Shown: positions 15,402 through 24,908, numbered from the stretch's first letter. The stretch is DNA of 64,000 nt from Anaerolineaceae bacterium (GCA_029975475.1 JARKPB010000010.1:272989-336988); one strand, 5' to 3'. The notes: generated by a model from the sequence alone, not told the origin. Program-made: numbers and translations.

Positions 15402-16640
15402 ATGAAAATCAAACCCGCCCTCCTGACTCTATCCCTCCTTCTGATTCTGGCGGCGGGCTGCGGCCGGCCGCCGTCCTTTCTGCCAACCACGCCTGCGGCA
15501 GCCCAACCGCTTGCCGCGGCTTCGGCCACCGCCCCGGCTGCTCAGCCTCCATCGGCGGAGGCTCCCCAGGATAAGGCGGAAATATTAAAAGGCATTCAGC
15601 GCTCACTGGATCTGCTGGCGCAGGCTTATAACGAACGGAATGGCGAGCTGCTTCAACAGGCGGTGGATCAGGACAATCCGCCCTTCCGGCGGCTGTTGAA
15701 AACCCAGTTTGACGATTACATGAAATCATATTACGCCGGCCAGGTAACCTTTCGCTACCGCGTGCTGGATATCGAGCAGCAAGCAAACGGCACAGCCCTG
15801 GCGCAAATCGAAGCCTTTGGCTGGCTGAGGGGAGACTGGCTTTTCCGCTGGAACGGCAGCGCCTGGGTGCTGACGGAGCCGACGGTGGAAGAGCTGGGCG
15901 AGAAGCAGACCCGCGAGGACGAACAATTCATTTTCGAGTTCTACCCCTATATGGGCGAGACCAATGAGCGCGTCATCGAACTGGTGGAGCGCGCCGCCGC
16001 GAGGGTAAAAGCCAAACTTGGCCGGCTGCCGGAAGAAAAAGCGGTGGTGCGCATCAAACCAAACTACGGGATCGATCCGTATGCCGACCCCAACGCGCTG
16101 GCATATTTTCAGCGCGGCAATGATAAAAAACCGGACCGCATTGAGCTGTTCGCGCCCTTTTCTTACACGTTCGGATTGTATGACCCCCAAGAAGGCTGGG
16201 AAAAAGACCTGGAAGATACCATCACCCACGAATATACCCACATGACCCACCTGCGCGCTTTTGGCAGCGCCGGAAAGATGATGGATTGGTTCGGCGAGGG
16301 GCTGGCGGAGTATACTGCTGACAGCCAGCGCGTGCGGGAAGTGGGCGACGCCCTGCGCCAGGGAACCCTGATCCCGATCTTAGATACCTCCGGGCAGGTA
16401 TACAAGCAGGATCTGATGCATCTGTATATCCTCGAAAAGGATGTCTCGCTGGCTTATGCGGAAGCGCAGGCGTTGATCCTCTTTATCATTGACCGCTACG
16501 GCAGCCTTGATAAAGTCTGGGAGCTGGCGAGAGCGCATGACGAAATTCAGGACTTTGATCAAGCCCTGCGGCGCACATTTGGGATTGGCTATCAGGAGTT
16601 TGACAAAGCCTGGCGCGCCTGGATGGCAGCCCGCTATTAA
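15402..16640 (+). CDS. Lipoprotein with gluzincin (peptidase MA-like) domain
   Basis: 412 aa. A lipoprotein signal ends LILAAGC (acyl-Cys20), followed by an Ala/Pro-rich linker to about residue 55. An NTF2-like region spans 60-160. The peptidase domain has HEYTH (H276, E277, H280) and the third ligand region WFGEGLAEYTADS (E303), the pattern of peptidase_MA-type zinc proteases. It should sit on the outer face of the membrane and cut or bind peptides. It converges on another lipoprotein gene with only 18 bp between stops. Confidence 0.85.
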   Translation: MKIKPALLTLSLLLILAAGCGRPPSFLPTTPAAAQPLAAASATAPAAQPPSAEAPQDKAEILKGIQRSLDLLAQAYNERNGELLQQAVDQDNPPFRRLLKTQFDDYMKSYYAGQVTFRYRVLDIEQQANGTALAQIEAFGWLRGDWLFRWNGSAWVLTEPTVEELGEKQTREDEQFIFEFYPYMGETNERVIELVERAAARVKAKLGRLPEEKAVVRIKPNYGIDPYADPNALAYFQRGNDKKPDRIELFAPFSYTFGLYDPQEGWEKDLEDTITHEYTHMTHLRAFGSAGKMMDWFGEGLAEYTADSQRVREVGDALRQGTLIPILDTSGQVYKQDLMHLYILEKDVSLAYAEAQALILFIIDRYGSLDKVWELARAHDEIQDFDQALRRTFGIGYQEFDKAWRAWMAARY

Positions 16641-16658
16641 ACCGTGTTCCCCGCCGCG

Positions 16659-17792
16659 CTATTCGGCCGGCGCCAGCCAGTAGCGTCCGCCGGCGCCTTC
16701 AACTGTCCAGCCGCTCAGCGTACCAGCCAGGTTGGATACTTTCCACCACAACATGTTGCCAGAGCAAACCGGCTGCTCGTTCCAGATCAGCAGGGTCTCG
16801 CCCGGGTTTGCCTTGCCGATCACGGTTGCATCGGTGCCCGGCTGCTTGCGAATGTTGTTGGGCTGCCCCTCGGTAACCACGGCGTACGAATTGAGATCCA
16901 GCCGGCTGGGCGGGGCGGAACCGCACGGCGCGATCTGGCTTTTCAGATAGCCGCTGCCGATCAACTTTCCCAGCGATGGTTGACTCCAGACAGGCGGCTG
17001 ACCGCCCGCAAAGACCGCCAGCAGCGCGGAATCCAGCTCAATGGTCACCAGCAGCTCGCCGCGCGCGTCAACCTTCGCCCGCTTCCAGGCATCCAGGATC
17101 AGTTGAGTCTTATCCGGCCGGTAGCTGACCAGCAGCACCTCCTCGTTCGCCGGAAAACCGGTCAGGTAATACATGGAGGCATTGACCGCAACCACCGCCG
17201 GGACAGCAGGCGGGATCGTTTGAAAACGATGGCTAATCGAGCCGCTGTAACCGCGCAGGTCCAGCGAGGCAGATCCGTACGGCATTCCGTAGCGGGAAAA
17301 GAAGCGGTAGCATGCCCCGCCGTCCGCGCCGGCGGTCAGCGTTTCGCGCGTCTGGCTGCCGTCCGGAAGGGTCAGGGTTAAGTCTACCTGTTCATTCACC
17401 CCCCAGCCGCAGCTGCAGAAAGCCGTTCCAAAAAGCGGGTCGGTCGGCAGCATGACCTCATCGGGAGCAGCGATCAAATTGGGAGCGATCTGCCCCGCCG
17501 GGCATTCCTCCGGCGGGATTGAAAAACCGCCCGGCGGCACGATCAGCGCCCGGCGGAAACCTTCTGGCGGTTCAGATTGAAGATCGGCGCGCGTGAGTGA
17601 ATCTTTATCCGCGTTGGGCGGCGCCTGCAAGCGCGCCAGCGCAGGGACGGCGGCAGCGGTGCTGGCGGGCAAAGGGGCTGCAGCCGGTTCAACCCGGGCG
17701 GTGCCCCCGGCGGCCGGCGATACCGGCAGGTTGCAGCCTGACAGCAGCAGGCCGGCCAGAAGCCACCAGACAGCAATCAGTGTTCGTTTCAC
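16659..17792 (-). CDS. Lipoprotein with C-terminal SH3-like domain
   Basis: 377 aa from a GTG start with GGAG upstream. The signal peptide ends LLLSGC. The mature part has a low-complexity Ala/Pro region, an extracellular beta-rich middle (residues about 110-280) with several Cys (CSCGWG, ACYRFF), and an SH3-like end (NNIRKQPGTDATVIGKANPG). Bacterial SH3 domains often bind cell-wall or surface ligands. Function unknown. It has its own promoter at 17828-17855. Confidence 0.75.
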   Translation of the reverse strand: MKRTLIAVWWLLAGLLLSGCNLPVSPAAGGTARVEPAAAPLPASTAAAVPALARLQAPPNADKDSLTRADLQSEPPEGFRRALIVPPGGFSIPPEECPAGQIAPNLIAAPDEVMLPTDPLFGTAFCSCGWGVNEQVDLTLTLPDGSQTRETLTAGADGGACYRFFSRYGMPYGSASLDLRGYSGSISHRFQTIPPAVPAVVAVNASMYYLTGFPANEEVLLVSYRPDKTQLILDAWKRAKVDARGELLVTIELDSALLAVFAGGQPPVWSQPSLGKLIGSGYLKSQIAPCGSAPPSRLDLNSYAVVTEGQPNNIRKQPGTDATVIGKANPGETLLIWNEQPVCSGNMLWWKVSNLAGTLSGWTVEGAGGRYWLAPAE

Positions 17793-17827
17793 AATGCTGC
17801 TCCAGGAAGGTAGAAATGCGATACTTA

Positions 17828-17855
17828 ATCATACCCGATTCAGCCGTGAATCCAA
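17828..17855 (-). promoter_or_regulatory. Promoter for the SH3-domain lipoprotein
   Basis: On the minus strand TTGGAT, 16 bp, TATGAT, 36 bp upstream of the GTG start. Confidence 0.55.
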
Positions 17856-17870
17856 CCGGTCAGGACGGGG

Positions 17871-17876
17871 TATAAT
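17871..17876 (+). promoter_or_regulatory. -10 element for the desulfurase-like gene
   Basis: TATAAT 23 bp before the ATG at 17900; no good -35 is visible. Confidence 0.5.
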
Positions 17877-17899
17877 ACAGCCCAGGAAGGCGGTCGATC

Positions 17900-19111
17900 A
17901 TGGATATCCAAAAAATTCGCCAGGATTTTCCCCTTTTGCAAGAAGGCGGCGGTAAGAAACCGGTGCTGTATTTTGATAACGCCTGCCAGAGTCTGCGCCC
18001 GCTGGCGGTCATCGAAGCGGTTGAACGTTATTACCGCGAGCAATCCGCCTGCAGCGGACGCAGCATGCACCATCTGGGCGAGGCGGTATCGCACGCCGTC
18101 GAAGAAGCCCGCGCCGGCATGCAAAAATTTCTCGGCGCGGCCCGCAAAGAGGAGATTATCTTTACCCGCAATACCACCGAAGGGATCAACCTGGTGGCCA
18201 ATTCCCTCGCGTGGCAGCCGGGGGATGTTGTGGTCCTCTCGGACAAGGAGCATAATTCCAACCTGATTCCCTGGCAGATGCTGGCGCGGCGCCGGGGGGT
18301 GGAAATTCGCGTCTGCCCCTCGCTGCCGGACAACACCTTTGACCTGGAAGCTTTTCAGAAGCTGCTGGACGGCCGGGTACGCCTGGCCGCTTTCGGCCAT
18401 ACCGCGAACCTGGACGGGGTCAGCGTTCCGGCCGCCGAGATCGTCAAAATCGCACACCGCGCTGGCGCCCTGGTGCTGCTGGATGCAGCCCAGTCGGCTC
18501 CCCACAGGCAGATCAACGTCAAAACGTTGGATGTCGACTTCCTGGCGCTCTCAGGCCATAAAATGCTTGGACCTTCAGGCACCGGCGTGCTCTACGGCAA
18601 ATATGCCCTGCTGGAAAAAATGGAGCCCTTCCTGGTAGGCGGCGACACGGTCGCCAGCTCGACCTATACCACCTGCGAATTCCTGCCCCCGCCGGAAAAG
18701 TTCGAAGCAGGTTTGCAGAATTATGCCGGCATCATCGGCCTGGCGGCGGCGGCCAGATACCTGCAAGCGGTTGGGTTTAACGCCATTCAAAAACAGGAAG
18801 AGGAAATTAACACCTTCCTGACTCGCGAACTTTCAAGCATTCCCGGGCTGAAATTGATCGGCCCGGCTGATCCGCGCCTGCGCGGCGGAATTTTCACATT
18901 TTATATCGAAGGGGTTGACTCCCACCGCATTGCTCTGATGCTTGATCAGATGGCCAATATCCAGACCCGCTCAGGCCAGCACTGCGTCCATTCCTGGTTC
19001 AACGCCCGCGGTTTGCGCGGTTCGGTGCGCGCCTCGGCTTATTTCTACAATACCCTGGCGGAAGCGGAAACCCTGGCAGCCAGCCTGACGAAAATCCGAA
19101 AGGTGGTCTGA
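17900..19111 (+). CDS. Class V aminotransferase, SufS-type cysteine desulfurase-like
   Basis: 403 aa, PLP-dependent. The aldimine lysine is K221 in ALSGHKMLGPSGTG, and DAAQSAPH supplies the Asp and the ring-stacking His region. C362 in RSGQHCVHSW takes the place of the catalytic Cys loop of SufS. It would release sulfur from cysteine for Fe-S clusters or other carriers. No sufBCD or iscU is nearby. Instead a membrane thioredoxin-like protein follows after 3 nt, an unusual partner. Confidence 0.87.
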   Translation: MDIQKIRQDFPLLQEGGGKKPVLYFDNACQSLRPLAVIEAVERYYREQSACSGRSMHHLGEAVSHAVEEARAGMQKFLGAARKEEIIFTRNTTEGINLVANSLAWQPGDVVVLSDKEHNSNLIPWQMLARRRGVEIRVCPSLPDNTFDLEAFQKLLDGRVRLAAFGHTANLDGVSVPAAEIVKIAHRAGALVLLDAAQSAPHRQINVKTLDVDFLALSGHKMLGPSGTGVLYGKYALLEKMEPFLVGGDTVASSTYTTCEFLPPPEKFEAGLQNYAGIIGLAAAARYLQAVGFNAIQKQEEEINTFLTRELSSIPGLKLIGPADPRLRGGIFTFYIEGVDSHRIALMLDQMANIQTRSGQHCVHSWFNARGLRGSVRASAYFYNTLAEAETLAASLTKIRKVV

Positions 19112-19114
19112 ACT

Positions 19115-20050
19115 ATGTTTTGCATCGTGTCGTTTATCGTCCTATCTATTCTGGGCATCTTCAGCGCCTCAAACCGCCGCCTGGCGCGCGAAGCGCTGGA
19201 TTGCGTCTTTCGCCGCCTGACCCTGCGCCCCTGCAACACCGGATTTGATGAGAAGATGAAAGCCAAAATCCTGGGTGTGGTCATCACCCGCTCAGAACGG
19301 GCGGCCGCCTTCCTGAACAAGCGCTTTGAAGTACTGGCCTGGATCTTTTTCGTGATTCTGATGGCCAGCAGCATCATGGGCGTGCGCGGTTTATATCTTT
19401 TCTACACCACCGGCTCGTGTGAAGGGTTAAACTCTCCCAATTTCTGCGTCTTCGACCCCACCGGCGCGAATAACGAGGTCTCTTCTTCTGGTGTGTGCAA
19501 AGCCAATCAGGAAAGTCAGGCTCCGCTCAGCCTGGAAGGGCTGGATTTAAGCAGCTTTCCCGAGCGCAACCCCGATTCACCCGATCAGATCGTGATGATC
19601 GCCTGTTATCACTGCGAATATTCGCGCAAAGCCTACCCGCTGGTGTATAGTCTGGCGGAACATTACGGCGCCAACCTGATCTTCTTACATTACCCGGTCA
19701 AGGAACCGACCGATTATTTCAGCCGCCTGGCGTACTGCGTGTATCAGGCGGATCCGGTAAAATTCTGGGACTTTAACGAAGCCATGTTCAGCGGGAAAAA
19801 AGAACAGCTGGATGACCCGGCTTATATTCAAAGCATGCTCACCGGTCTGGGGTTAGACGCCTTCGGGATTGACAATTGCACCAGCAGCCTGCAAACCCGG
19901 CAGGCGGTGGACGCGCAGTTGAAGGAAATTGCCAGAAGCGGCTTTTACGGCACGCCAACGGTGTTTATCGGAAAAGAGGCGCTGGTGGGACCCAAACCCT
20001 ACCGCGTGTACGCGATCGCTCTGAAAGGGCTGCTCTACTGGCTTAAATAG
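19115..20050 (+). CDS. Membrane-anchored DsbA-like thioredoxin-fold protein
   Basis: 311 aa. Two hydrophobic segments (about 2-18 and 72-97) leave the C-terminal part, residues 100-311, outside the membrane. The active-site pair is C164-Y-H-C167, followed by helical insertion and the cis-proline loop GFYGTPTVFIG, both typical of DsbA/DsbC-like oxidoreductases. Additional Cys at 102, 111 and 128 lie in the region before the fold. It may oxidise or reduce exported thiols, or take electrons or sulfur linked to the desulfurase-like enzyme encoded just upstream. A strong terminator follows. Confidence 0.85.
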   Translation: MFCIVSFIVLSILGIFSASNRRLAREALDCVFRRLTLRPCNTGFDEKMKAKILGVVITRSERAAAFLNKRFEVLAWIFFVILMASSIMGVRGLYLFYTTGSCEGLNSPNFCVFDPTGANNEVSSSGVCKANQESQAPLSLEGLDLSSFPERNPDSPDQIVMIACYHCEYSRKAYPLVYSLAEHYGANLIFLHYPVKEPTDYFSRLAYCVYQADPVKFWDFNEAMFSGKKEQLDDPAYIQSMLTGLGLDAFGIDNCTSSLQTRQAVDAQLKEIARSGFYGTPTVFIGKEALVGPKPYRVYAIALKGLLYWLK

Positions 20051-20070
20051 ATCAAAACCGACCCGATTGG

Positions 20071-20106
20071 ACAGCGCCCGCCAGGCTGCGGGCGCTGTTT
20101 TTTTTC
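20071..20106 (+). terminator. Rho-independent terminator
   Basis: Stem ACAGCGCCCGC / GCGGGCGCTGT with a 6-nt loop and a run of eight T. Confidence 0.93.
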
Positions 20107-20261
20107 AGCCGGCAGTTGAAACGGGCTGACGCGCGGCAGGTGAGAGCCCTTACCCGATGTGATTCCGACCGCTGGACCGATCCGGACCGCCCGCCGCCAG
20201 GGAAAACCGCCCTCTACAGCCGTGCCCCGGCGCGGGGAGAATCTGGTAAAATAGCGAAACT

Positions 20262-20531
20262 ATGAATCTGGATGAAAACGGCGCGATCATTTTTCCCTGC
20301 GACTATCCCATCAAGGTCTTTGGGCGCGATGTTGATTCATTTGAGGAGCTGGTCATGAGCCTCTTTCGCCAGCATGTGCCCCAGGAGGTGCCGCTGCTGG
20401 TATCCAGCCGCGCCAGCGAGAAAGGCAGCTATCTGGCGGTCAGCATTACTTTCCGCGCTGAAAGCCGCGACCAGGTGGAAGCGCTGGTGGCCACCTTACA
20501 GGCCCATCCGCGCGTGCTCATGCTGCTCTGA
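20262..20531 (+). CDS. DUF493 (YbeD-like) family protein
   Basis: 89 aa, the normal size of this family. FPCDYPIKVFG at the N-terminus and the ferredoxin-like pattern ending ALVATLQAHPRVLMLL are typical. Members are small soluble alpha/beta proteins, proposed to be ACT-like ligand sensors; no enzymatic role is known. A TAAAAT -10-like sequence lies about 10 bp before the ATG and no ribosome site is obvious, so it may be nearly leaderless. The 155 bp upstream hold nothing I recognise. Confidence 0.85.
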   Translation: MNLDENGAIIFPCDYPIKVFGRDVDSFEELVMSLFRQHVPQEVPLLVSSRASEKGSYLAVSITFRAESRDQVEALVATLQAHPRVLMLL

Positions 20532-20585
20532 CTCCGCTTGTTGGAGAACCTTCCACCTGCCGGCCAGCCCTGGCCGGTTCTTTGT

Positions 20586-20591
20586 TATAAT
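20586..20591 (+). promoter_or_regulatory. -10 element for the DUF362 gene
   Basis: TATAAT 23 bp before the ATG at 20615, which is itself preceded by a CGGAGG ribosome site. No clear -35. Confidence 0.5.
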
Positions 20592-20614
20592 CCAGTAGTA
20601 CGGAGGTACAGAGA

Positions 20615-21706
20615 ATGAAGAAAAGCCGCGTTGCCGTGCTGAGAACCAGACCGGAAACAGTCTTGCAGGATTACCAGCGGTTGTGCGAACTGGCCGGGAT
20701 CAAAGAAGCTCTGGATCCATCGGCCACCACCATTTTGAAAGATAACATATCCTGGCATTTGCTCTACCCCTCTTCCAACACCACTCCCTGGCAGCTGGAA
20801 GGCACCATTCTGGGGTTAAAGAACGCCGGGTTTAACGATCTGGTGGACGTCCACAACAAGACCGTGGTAACCATCGCTGATCTGGGCGACCGCTACAACA
20901 AATTTGGCCCGGTTCTGGAAAAATACGGCATCCCCAAGAAGTACAACTTTAACCCGGACGATATGACCTGGATCCGCTACCAGCCCAAGGCAAAAATGCT
21001 GGTGCTGGATAAGATCTTCCCGCACGGCATATATATCCCGGACTATTTTATCGGTAAAAATATTGTTCATCTGCCGACTGTGAAGACCCATTCTTACACC
21101 ACGACCACCGGGGCGATGAAAAACGCCTTTGGCGGTCTGCTCAGCACGCACCGGCATTACACTCACACCTGGATTCACGATACGCTGGTCGATTTACTGG
21201 CCATTCAGAAGGAAATCCACACCGGTATTTTTGCGACCATGGATGGAACCACCGCCGGCAGCGGCCCCGGCCCGCGCACCCTGACACCGGTGCGCAAGGA
21301 TGTGATTCTGGCCTCGGCTGACCAGGTGGCGATTGACGCGGTCGCGGCGCGAATGATGGGTTTTGACCCGCTCAAGATGCAGTATATCGCCCACGCGACC
21401 GAACGCGGGCTAGGACAGGGAGACCCGCGCGAGATCGAGATCGTCGGAATGCCGGAAGTCGCCGAAGAGCGCTGGAACTTCAAAGTTGGCGTAAACCTCG
21501 GCACCGGCACGGGCATGCTCCTGTGGCGCTCGCCGCTGAAAGTCTTTCAAAAGCTGCTCTTCCACACCCCGCTGGTGAATATCTTCATCTGGGCTTCAGA
21601 GACCTACCACGACAGCCTGTGGTACCCGCTCAAAGGGCGCAGGGTGGTCGAGCAGTGGAAGCGCGAAAGCGTCTGGGGACAGCTTTTTGAGCAGTATCCC
21701 GAGTAA
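20615..21706 (+). CDS. DUF362 family protein
   Basis: 363 aa. KNIVHLPTVKTHSYTTTTGAMKNAFGG and the later DQVAIDAVAARMMGFDP are the landmarks of DUF362, a domain often linked to iron-sulfur proteins in anaerobes. This copy has no Cys-rich ferredoxin tail, so it is the stand-alone form. The catalytic role of the family is unknown. Monocistronic, facing the convergent lipoprotein gene. Confidence 0.85.
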   Translation: MKKSRVAVLRTRPETVLQDYQRLCELAGIKEALDPSATTILKDNISWHLLYPSSNTTPWQLEGTILGLKNAGFNDLVDVHNKTVVTIADLGDRYNKFGPVLEKYGIPKKYNFNPDDMTWIRYQPKAKMLVLDKIFPHGIYIPDYFIGKNIVHLPTVKTHSYTTTTGAMKNAFGGLLSTHRHYTHTWIHDTLVDLLAIQKEIHTGIFATMDGTTAGSGPGPRTLTPVRKDVILASADQVAIDAVAARMMGFDPLKMQYIAHATERGLGQGDPREIEIVGMPEVAEERWNFKVGVNLGTGTGMLLWRSPLKVFQKLLFHTPLVNIFIWASETYHDSLWYPLKGRRVVEQWKRESVWGQLFEQYPE

Positions 21707-21735
21707 AAAAAGCGGGGCGGTGATCCACCGCCCCG
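21705..21735 (-). terminator. Terminator of the minus-strand lipoprotein gene
   Basis: Stem CGGGGCGGTG / CACCGCCCCG with loop ATC; the T run (CTTTTTTT) is on the minus strand. It overlaps the stop codon of the plus-strand DUF362 gene. Confidence 0.85.
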
Positions 21736-21748
21736 TGACATTTCCGGG

Positions 21749-22309
21749 CTATGATATCCATACCATGACGCGGCTCTTGACCTGCCAGACACCGTTGACC
21801 TTCTCCATCAAGATCAGGTCGCCCTTGCCGGCCAGCCAGCCGTACGAACCGCCAAGATAAACCAGAGCGTATTTGCCATCCTGGCTGAAGCCCGGGCGAG
21901 AAAAAGACTGGATGCCCGGCACGCGGCCGTAGGTCTGATAAAAAACATCCCAGCCTTTTCCCTCCGGAGCGCTAAAAATCTCGCGCCGCCTGTCTTCGCT
22001 GATGGTGATCACTTTGGGTTTGATCTCCAGCAGCTCGGCAGCCCGCGCTGGCTGCTGGTTCGCGGCTTGAAAGGCTTGCAGCAGTTCAGGTGTCAACTCG
22101 GGGATGTTTTGCTTAAAATAGTCATAATGCTCCTGGCTGATCATATCCGCCGTGGTGAATTCGCTCACCACAACAGCTTCAGCATTTTTGAATTCCGCAT
22201 TGAACAGGTCGCTGATGACCTCTTTCTCGGCCGGCGGTTCGCCTGATGATGAGCAGGCGGAGAGCATCCAGATCAGCGCCATTAGCGCCAGCCATCCTTT
22301 TACGCGCAT
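21749..22309 (-). CDS. Small lipoprotein, unknown function
   Basis: 186 aa from the ATG that has TAGGAGGAGCG directly upstream; an in-frame ATG six codons earlier lies within that ribosome site and is rejected. The signal peptide ends IWMLSAC. The mature part is mixed alpha/beta with EHYDYFKQNIPELTPELLQAF and a beta-rich end (KYALVYLGGSYGWLAGKGDLILM) that resembles the fold of secreted SnoaL- or IseA-like domains only loosely. Not recognised. Confidence 0.75.
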   Translation of the reverse strand: MRVKGWLALMALIWMLSACSSSGEPPAEKEVISDLFNAEFKNAEAVVVSEFTTADMISQEHYDYFKQNIPELTPELLQAFQAANQQPARAAELLEIKPKVITISEDRRREIFSAPEGKGWDVFYQTYGRVPGIQSFSRPGFSQDGKYALVYLGGSYGWLAGKGDLILMEKVNGVWQVKSRVMVWIS

Positions 22310-22462
22310 CGCTCCTCCTAAAATCAACAGATGATGTATGCTCTAGACGTTGGCAGCCAAAAGGAAGTTCCCGGCGTGAAGCGGCGTGAATCGCGGTAAA
22401 ATTGCCCTTACCGCCAGTGCGCCGCGGCAAAATTTGCCCGGCGCCGAAAAAGGAGCGTCCAC

Positions 22463-23743
22463 TTGAAATTCAATCGAATCTGCGTGCTTGGTCTGGGTTA
22501 TATCGGGCTGCCAACCGCCAGCATGTTTGCCGCCAACGGCGTCAAAGTGCTAGGCGTGGATGTCAACCCGCAGGTGATCGAAACCCTCCAGCGCGGCGAA
22601 ATCCACATCTATGAACCCGGCCTGCGCGGGCTGGTCGCGCAGGCGCTTGAATCGGGCAACCTGACCTTCGCCCTTCAGCCGGAACCGGCTGATGCATTTA
22701 TCATCGCTGTGCCCACGCCGTTTTATGCCGACAAACGCGCTGATTTGAGTTTCGTCCGGTCGGCGGCAGAGGCGATCCTGCCCGTGCTGCGGGCGGGGTC
22801 TCTGGTAGTTCTGGAATCAACTTCACCGCCGCGCACCACGGTAGATGTCGTCGCCCCGATCCTCAACCGCAGCGGTCTGAAGGCCGGTGAGGATTTCCTG
22901 CTGGCTTACTCCCCTGAGCGGGTCTTGCCGGGCCAGATTCTCAAAGAACTGGTTGAAAACGCGCGGGTAATTGGCGGGGTGAGCCCGGCCTCGGCTGAAG
23001 CCGGGCGGGAACTGTACCGAACCTTTGTAAAAGGCGAAATTCACACCACCACGGCGACGACCGCCGAGATGGTCAAGTTAATGGAAAACACCACCCGAGA
23101 TGTCAATATTGCCATCGCCAACGAGTTTGCCCGTCTGGCAGACCGCTTTGGCGTGGATGTCTGGGAGGCGATTTCGCTGGCCAATTTGCACCCGCGGATT
23201 AATATCCTTCGCCCCGGCCCGGGTGTGGGCGGCCACTGCATCAGTGTTGACCCCTGGTTTTTTGTGGAAGCCGCGCCAGACCTGACCACGGTGATCTATG
23301 CAGCCCGGACGGTGAACGACAGCCAACCGCACTTCGTCTTGCAGCTGGTGAAGCGCGCTCTTAACGACCTGAACGGCAAGCGCATCGCCGCCCTGGGTCT
23401 TGCCTACAAACCGGATATTGACGACCTGCGCGAAAGCCCGGCGGTTGAAACCGCCGCGCTGCTGGCGAAAGAAGGCGCCCTGGTGCGCACCTGGGAGCCC
23501 TTCAAACCCGGGCATGTGGTGCCCGGAACCCGGGCCGCAGCCAGCCTTGCGGAAGCGGTCAGCGATGCGGATTTGATCCTGCTGCTGGTCAACCACAGCC
23601 AATTGCGGGATCTGGATCCGCTGGAGCTGGCAAAATTGACCCCGGCCCGCCTGGCGCTGGATACGGTCGGCGCATGGCTGCCCAAAAACTGGGAGGCAGC
23701 CGGTTTCCGCTTATTCCGCCTAGGCGTGGGAGCGCCGGATTAA
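22463..23743 (+). CDS. wecC: UDP-N-acetyl-D-mannosamine dehydrogenase-like
   Basis: 426 aa from a TTG start (AAAGGAG 8 nt upstream). The Rossmann motif LGLGYIGLP, FIIAVPTPF, LESTSPPRTT, SPERVLPG and the catalytic Cys259 in GVGGHCISVDPWF mark the UDP-glucose/GDP-mannose dehydrogenase family. YKPDIDDLRESPA begins the C-terminal domain. Coupling to a UDP-GlcNAc 2-epimerase makes oxidation of UDP-ManNAc to UDP-ManNAcA the best fit. It supplies an acidic sugar for surface polysaccharide. Confidence 0.92.
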   Translation: MKFNRICVLGLGYIGLPTASMFAANGVKVLGVDVNPQVIETLQRGEIHIYEPGLRGLVAQALESGNLTFALQPEPADAFIIAVPTPFYADKRADLSFVRSAAEAILPVLRAGSLVVLESTSPPRTTVDVVAPILNRSGLKAGEDFLLAYSPERVLPGQILKELVENARVIGGVSPASAEAGRELYRTFVKGEIHTTTATTAEMVKLMENTTRDVNIAIANEFARLADRFGVDVWEAISLANLHPRINILRPGPGVGGHCISVDPWFFVEAAPDLTTVIYAARTVNDSQPHFVLQLVKRALNDLNGKRIAALGLAYKPDIDDLRESPAVETAALLAKEGALVRTWEPFKPGHVVPGTRAAASLAEAVSDADLILLLVNHSQLRDLDPLELAKLTPARLALDTVGAWLPKNWEAAGFRLFRLGVGAPD

Positions 23744-23747
23744 ACGT

Positions 23748-24908
23748 ATGAGCCGGATTCGCGTACTGAGCGTCTTTGGCACGCGCCCCGAGGCGGTCAA
23801 AATGGCCCCCGTGGTCCGCGCGCTGGGGCAGCATCCCGAGTTTGATCCGTTGGTTTGCGTGACTGCCCAGCACCGCGAGATGCTGGATCAGGTCCTGACG
23901 CTGTTTGATATCAAGCCGGATTTTGATCTTAACCTGATGAAGCCGGACCAGAACCTGGCGGGATTGACCGCGGATATTCTCACCGCGCTTGACCCGGTGA
24001 TTGCCCGGGCGCGGCCGGACTGGCTGCTGGTGCAGGGAGATACGACCACGGTCATGGCCGCCGCGCTGCTCGGCTATTACCACCGCGTGCGGGTCGGGCA
24101 TGTTGAAGCCGGTCTGCGCACCGGCAACAAATGGCAGCCGTTCCCGGAGGAAATCAACCGCCGCATCGCGGGGGCAGCGGCAGATCTGCACCTGGCGCCC
24201 ACTGAACACAGCCGCCAGAATCTGCTGCGCGAGGGTGTGCCAGACTGGCGCATTCGCGTTACCGGCAACCCGGTGGTGGACGCGCTGCTGGAGATTACCC
24301 GCCGCGCCGCGCCGGAAGAGACCCGCAGCCTGCTGAACCGCCTGGGGATCGCGCCCGGCAAAAAGCGCCTGGTTCTGGTGACTGCCCACCGCCGTGAAAA
24401 CTTCGGCCGCCCGCTGGAAGATATCTGCGCCGCGCTGCGCAGTCTGGCCGCGGCTTATGCCGGCAGCATCGAAATGGTTTATCCCGTCCATCTTAATCCG
24501 CACGTGCAGGAACCGGTTTACCGCCTGCTGGATGGGGTTGAGGGCATCACCCTGCTTCCGCCCCAGGAATACCTCAATCTGGTTCATTTGATGCGTTCAG
24601 CGGCGCTGGTGTTAACCGATTCGGGCGGAATTCAGGAAGAGGCGACAGCGCTGCGCATCCCCACCCTGGTGCTGCGGCGGGTGACCGAGCGGCCGGAAGG
24701 GGTGGAAGCTGGGGTGTTAAAACTGGTCGGTACCGACCCGGCCCGGATCGTTGGCGAAGCCCGCCGCCTGCTGGACGACCCGGCCGCAGCCCGCCGGATG
24801 GCTGAGGCAGCCAATCCCTTCGGCGACGGTCAGGCAGCCGGGCGCATTCTGGACGCCATTCTATCCTTCCGCGAACCGGCTGATCCTTCCGGCGGAGGCT
24901 TATTGTGA
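23748..24908 (+). CDS. wecB: UDP-N-acetylglucosamine 2-epimerase (non-hydrolysing)
   Basis: 386 aa, usual length. FGTRPEAVKMAPVV, TAQHREMLD, VQGDTTTVMAAAL, HVEAGLRTGNKWQPFPEEINR, TAHRRENFG and TDSGGIQEEA are the family landmarks. It interconverts UDP-GlcNAc and UDP-ManNAc, feeding the dehydrogenase encoded 4 nt upstream. Confidence 0.95.
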   Translation: MSRIRVLSVFGTRPEAVKMAPVVRALGQHPEFDPLVCVTAQHREMLDQVLTLFDIKPDFDLNLMKPDQNLAGLTADILTALDPVIARARPDWLLVQGDTTTVMAAALLGYYHRVRVGHVEAGLRTGNKWQPFPEEINRRIAGAAADLHLAPTEHSRQNLLREGVPDWRIRVTGNPVVDALLEITRRAAPEETRSLLNRLGIAPGKKRLVLVTAHRRENFGRPLEDICAALRSLAAAYAGSIEMVYPVHLNPHVQEPVYRLLDGVEGITLLPPQEYLNLVHLMRSAALVLTDSGGIQEEATALRIPTLVLRRVTERPEGVEAGVLKLVGTDPARIVGEARRLLDDPAAARRMAEAANPFGDGQAAGRILDAILSFREPADPSGGGLL

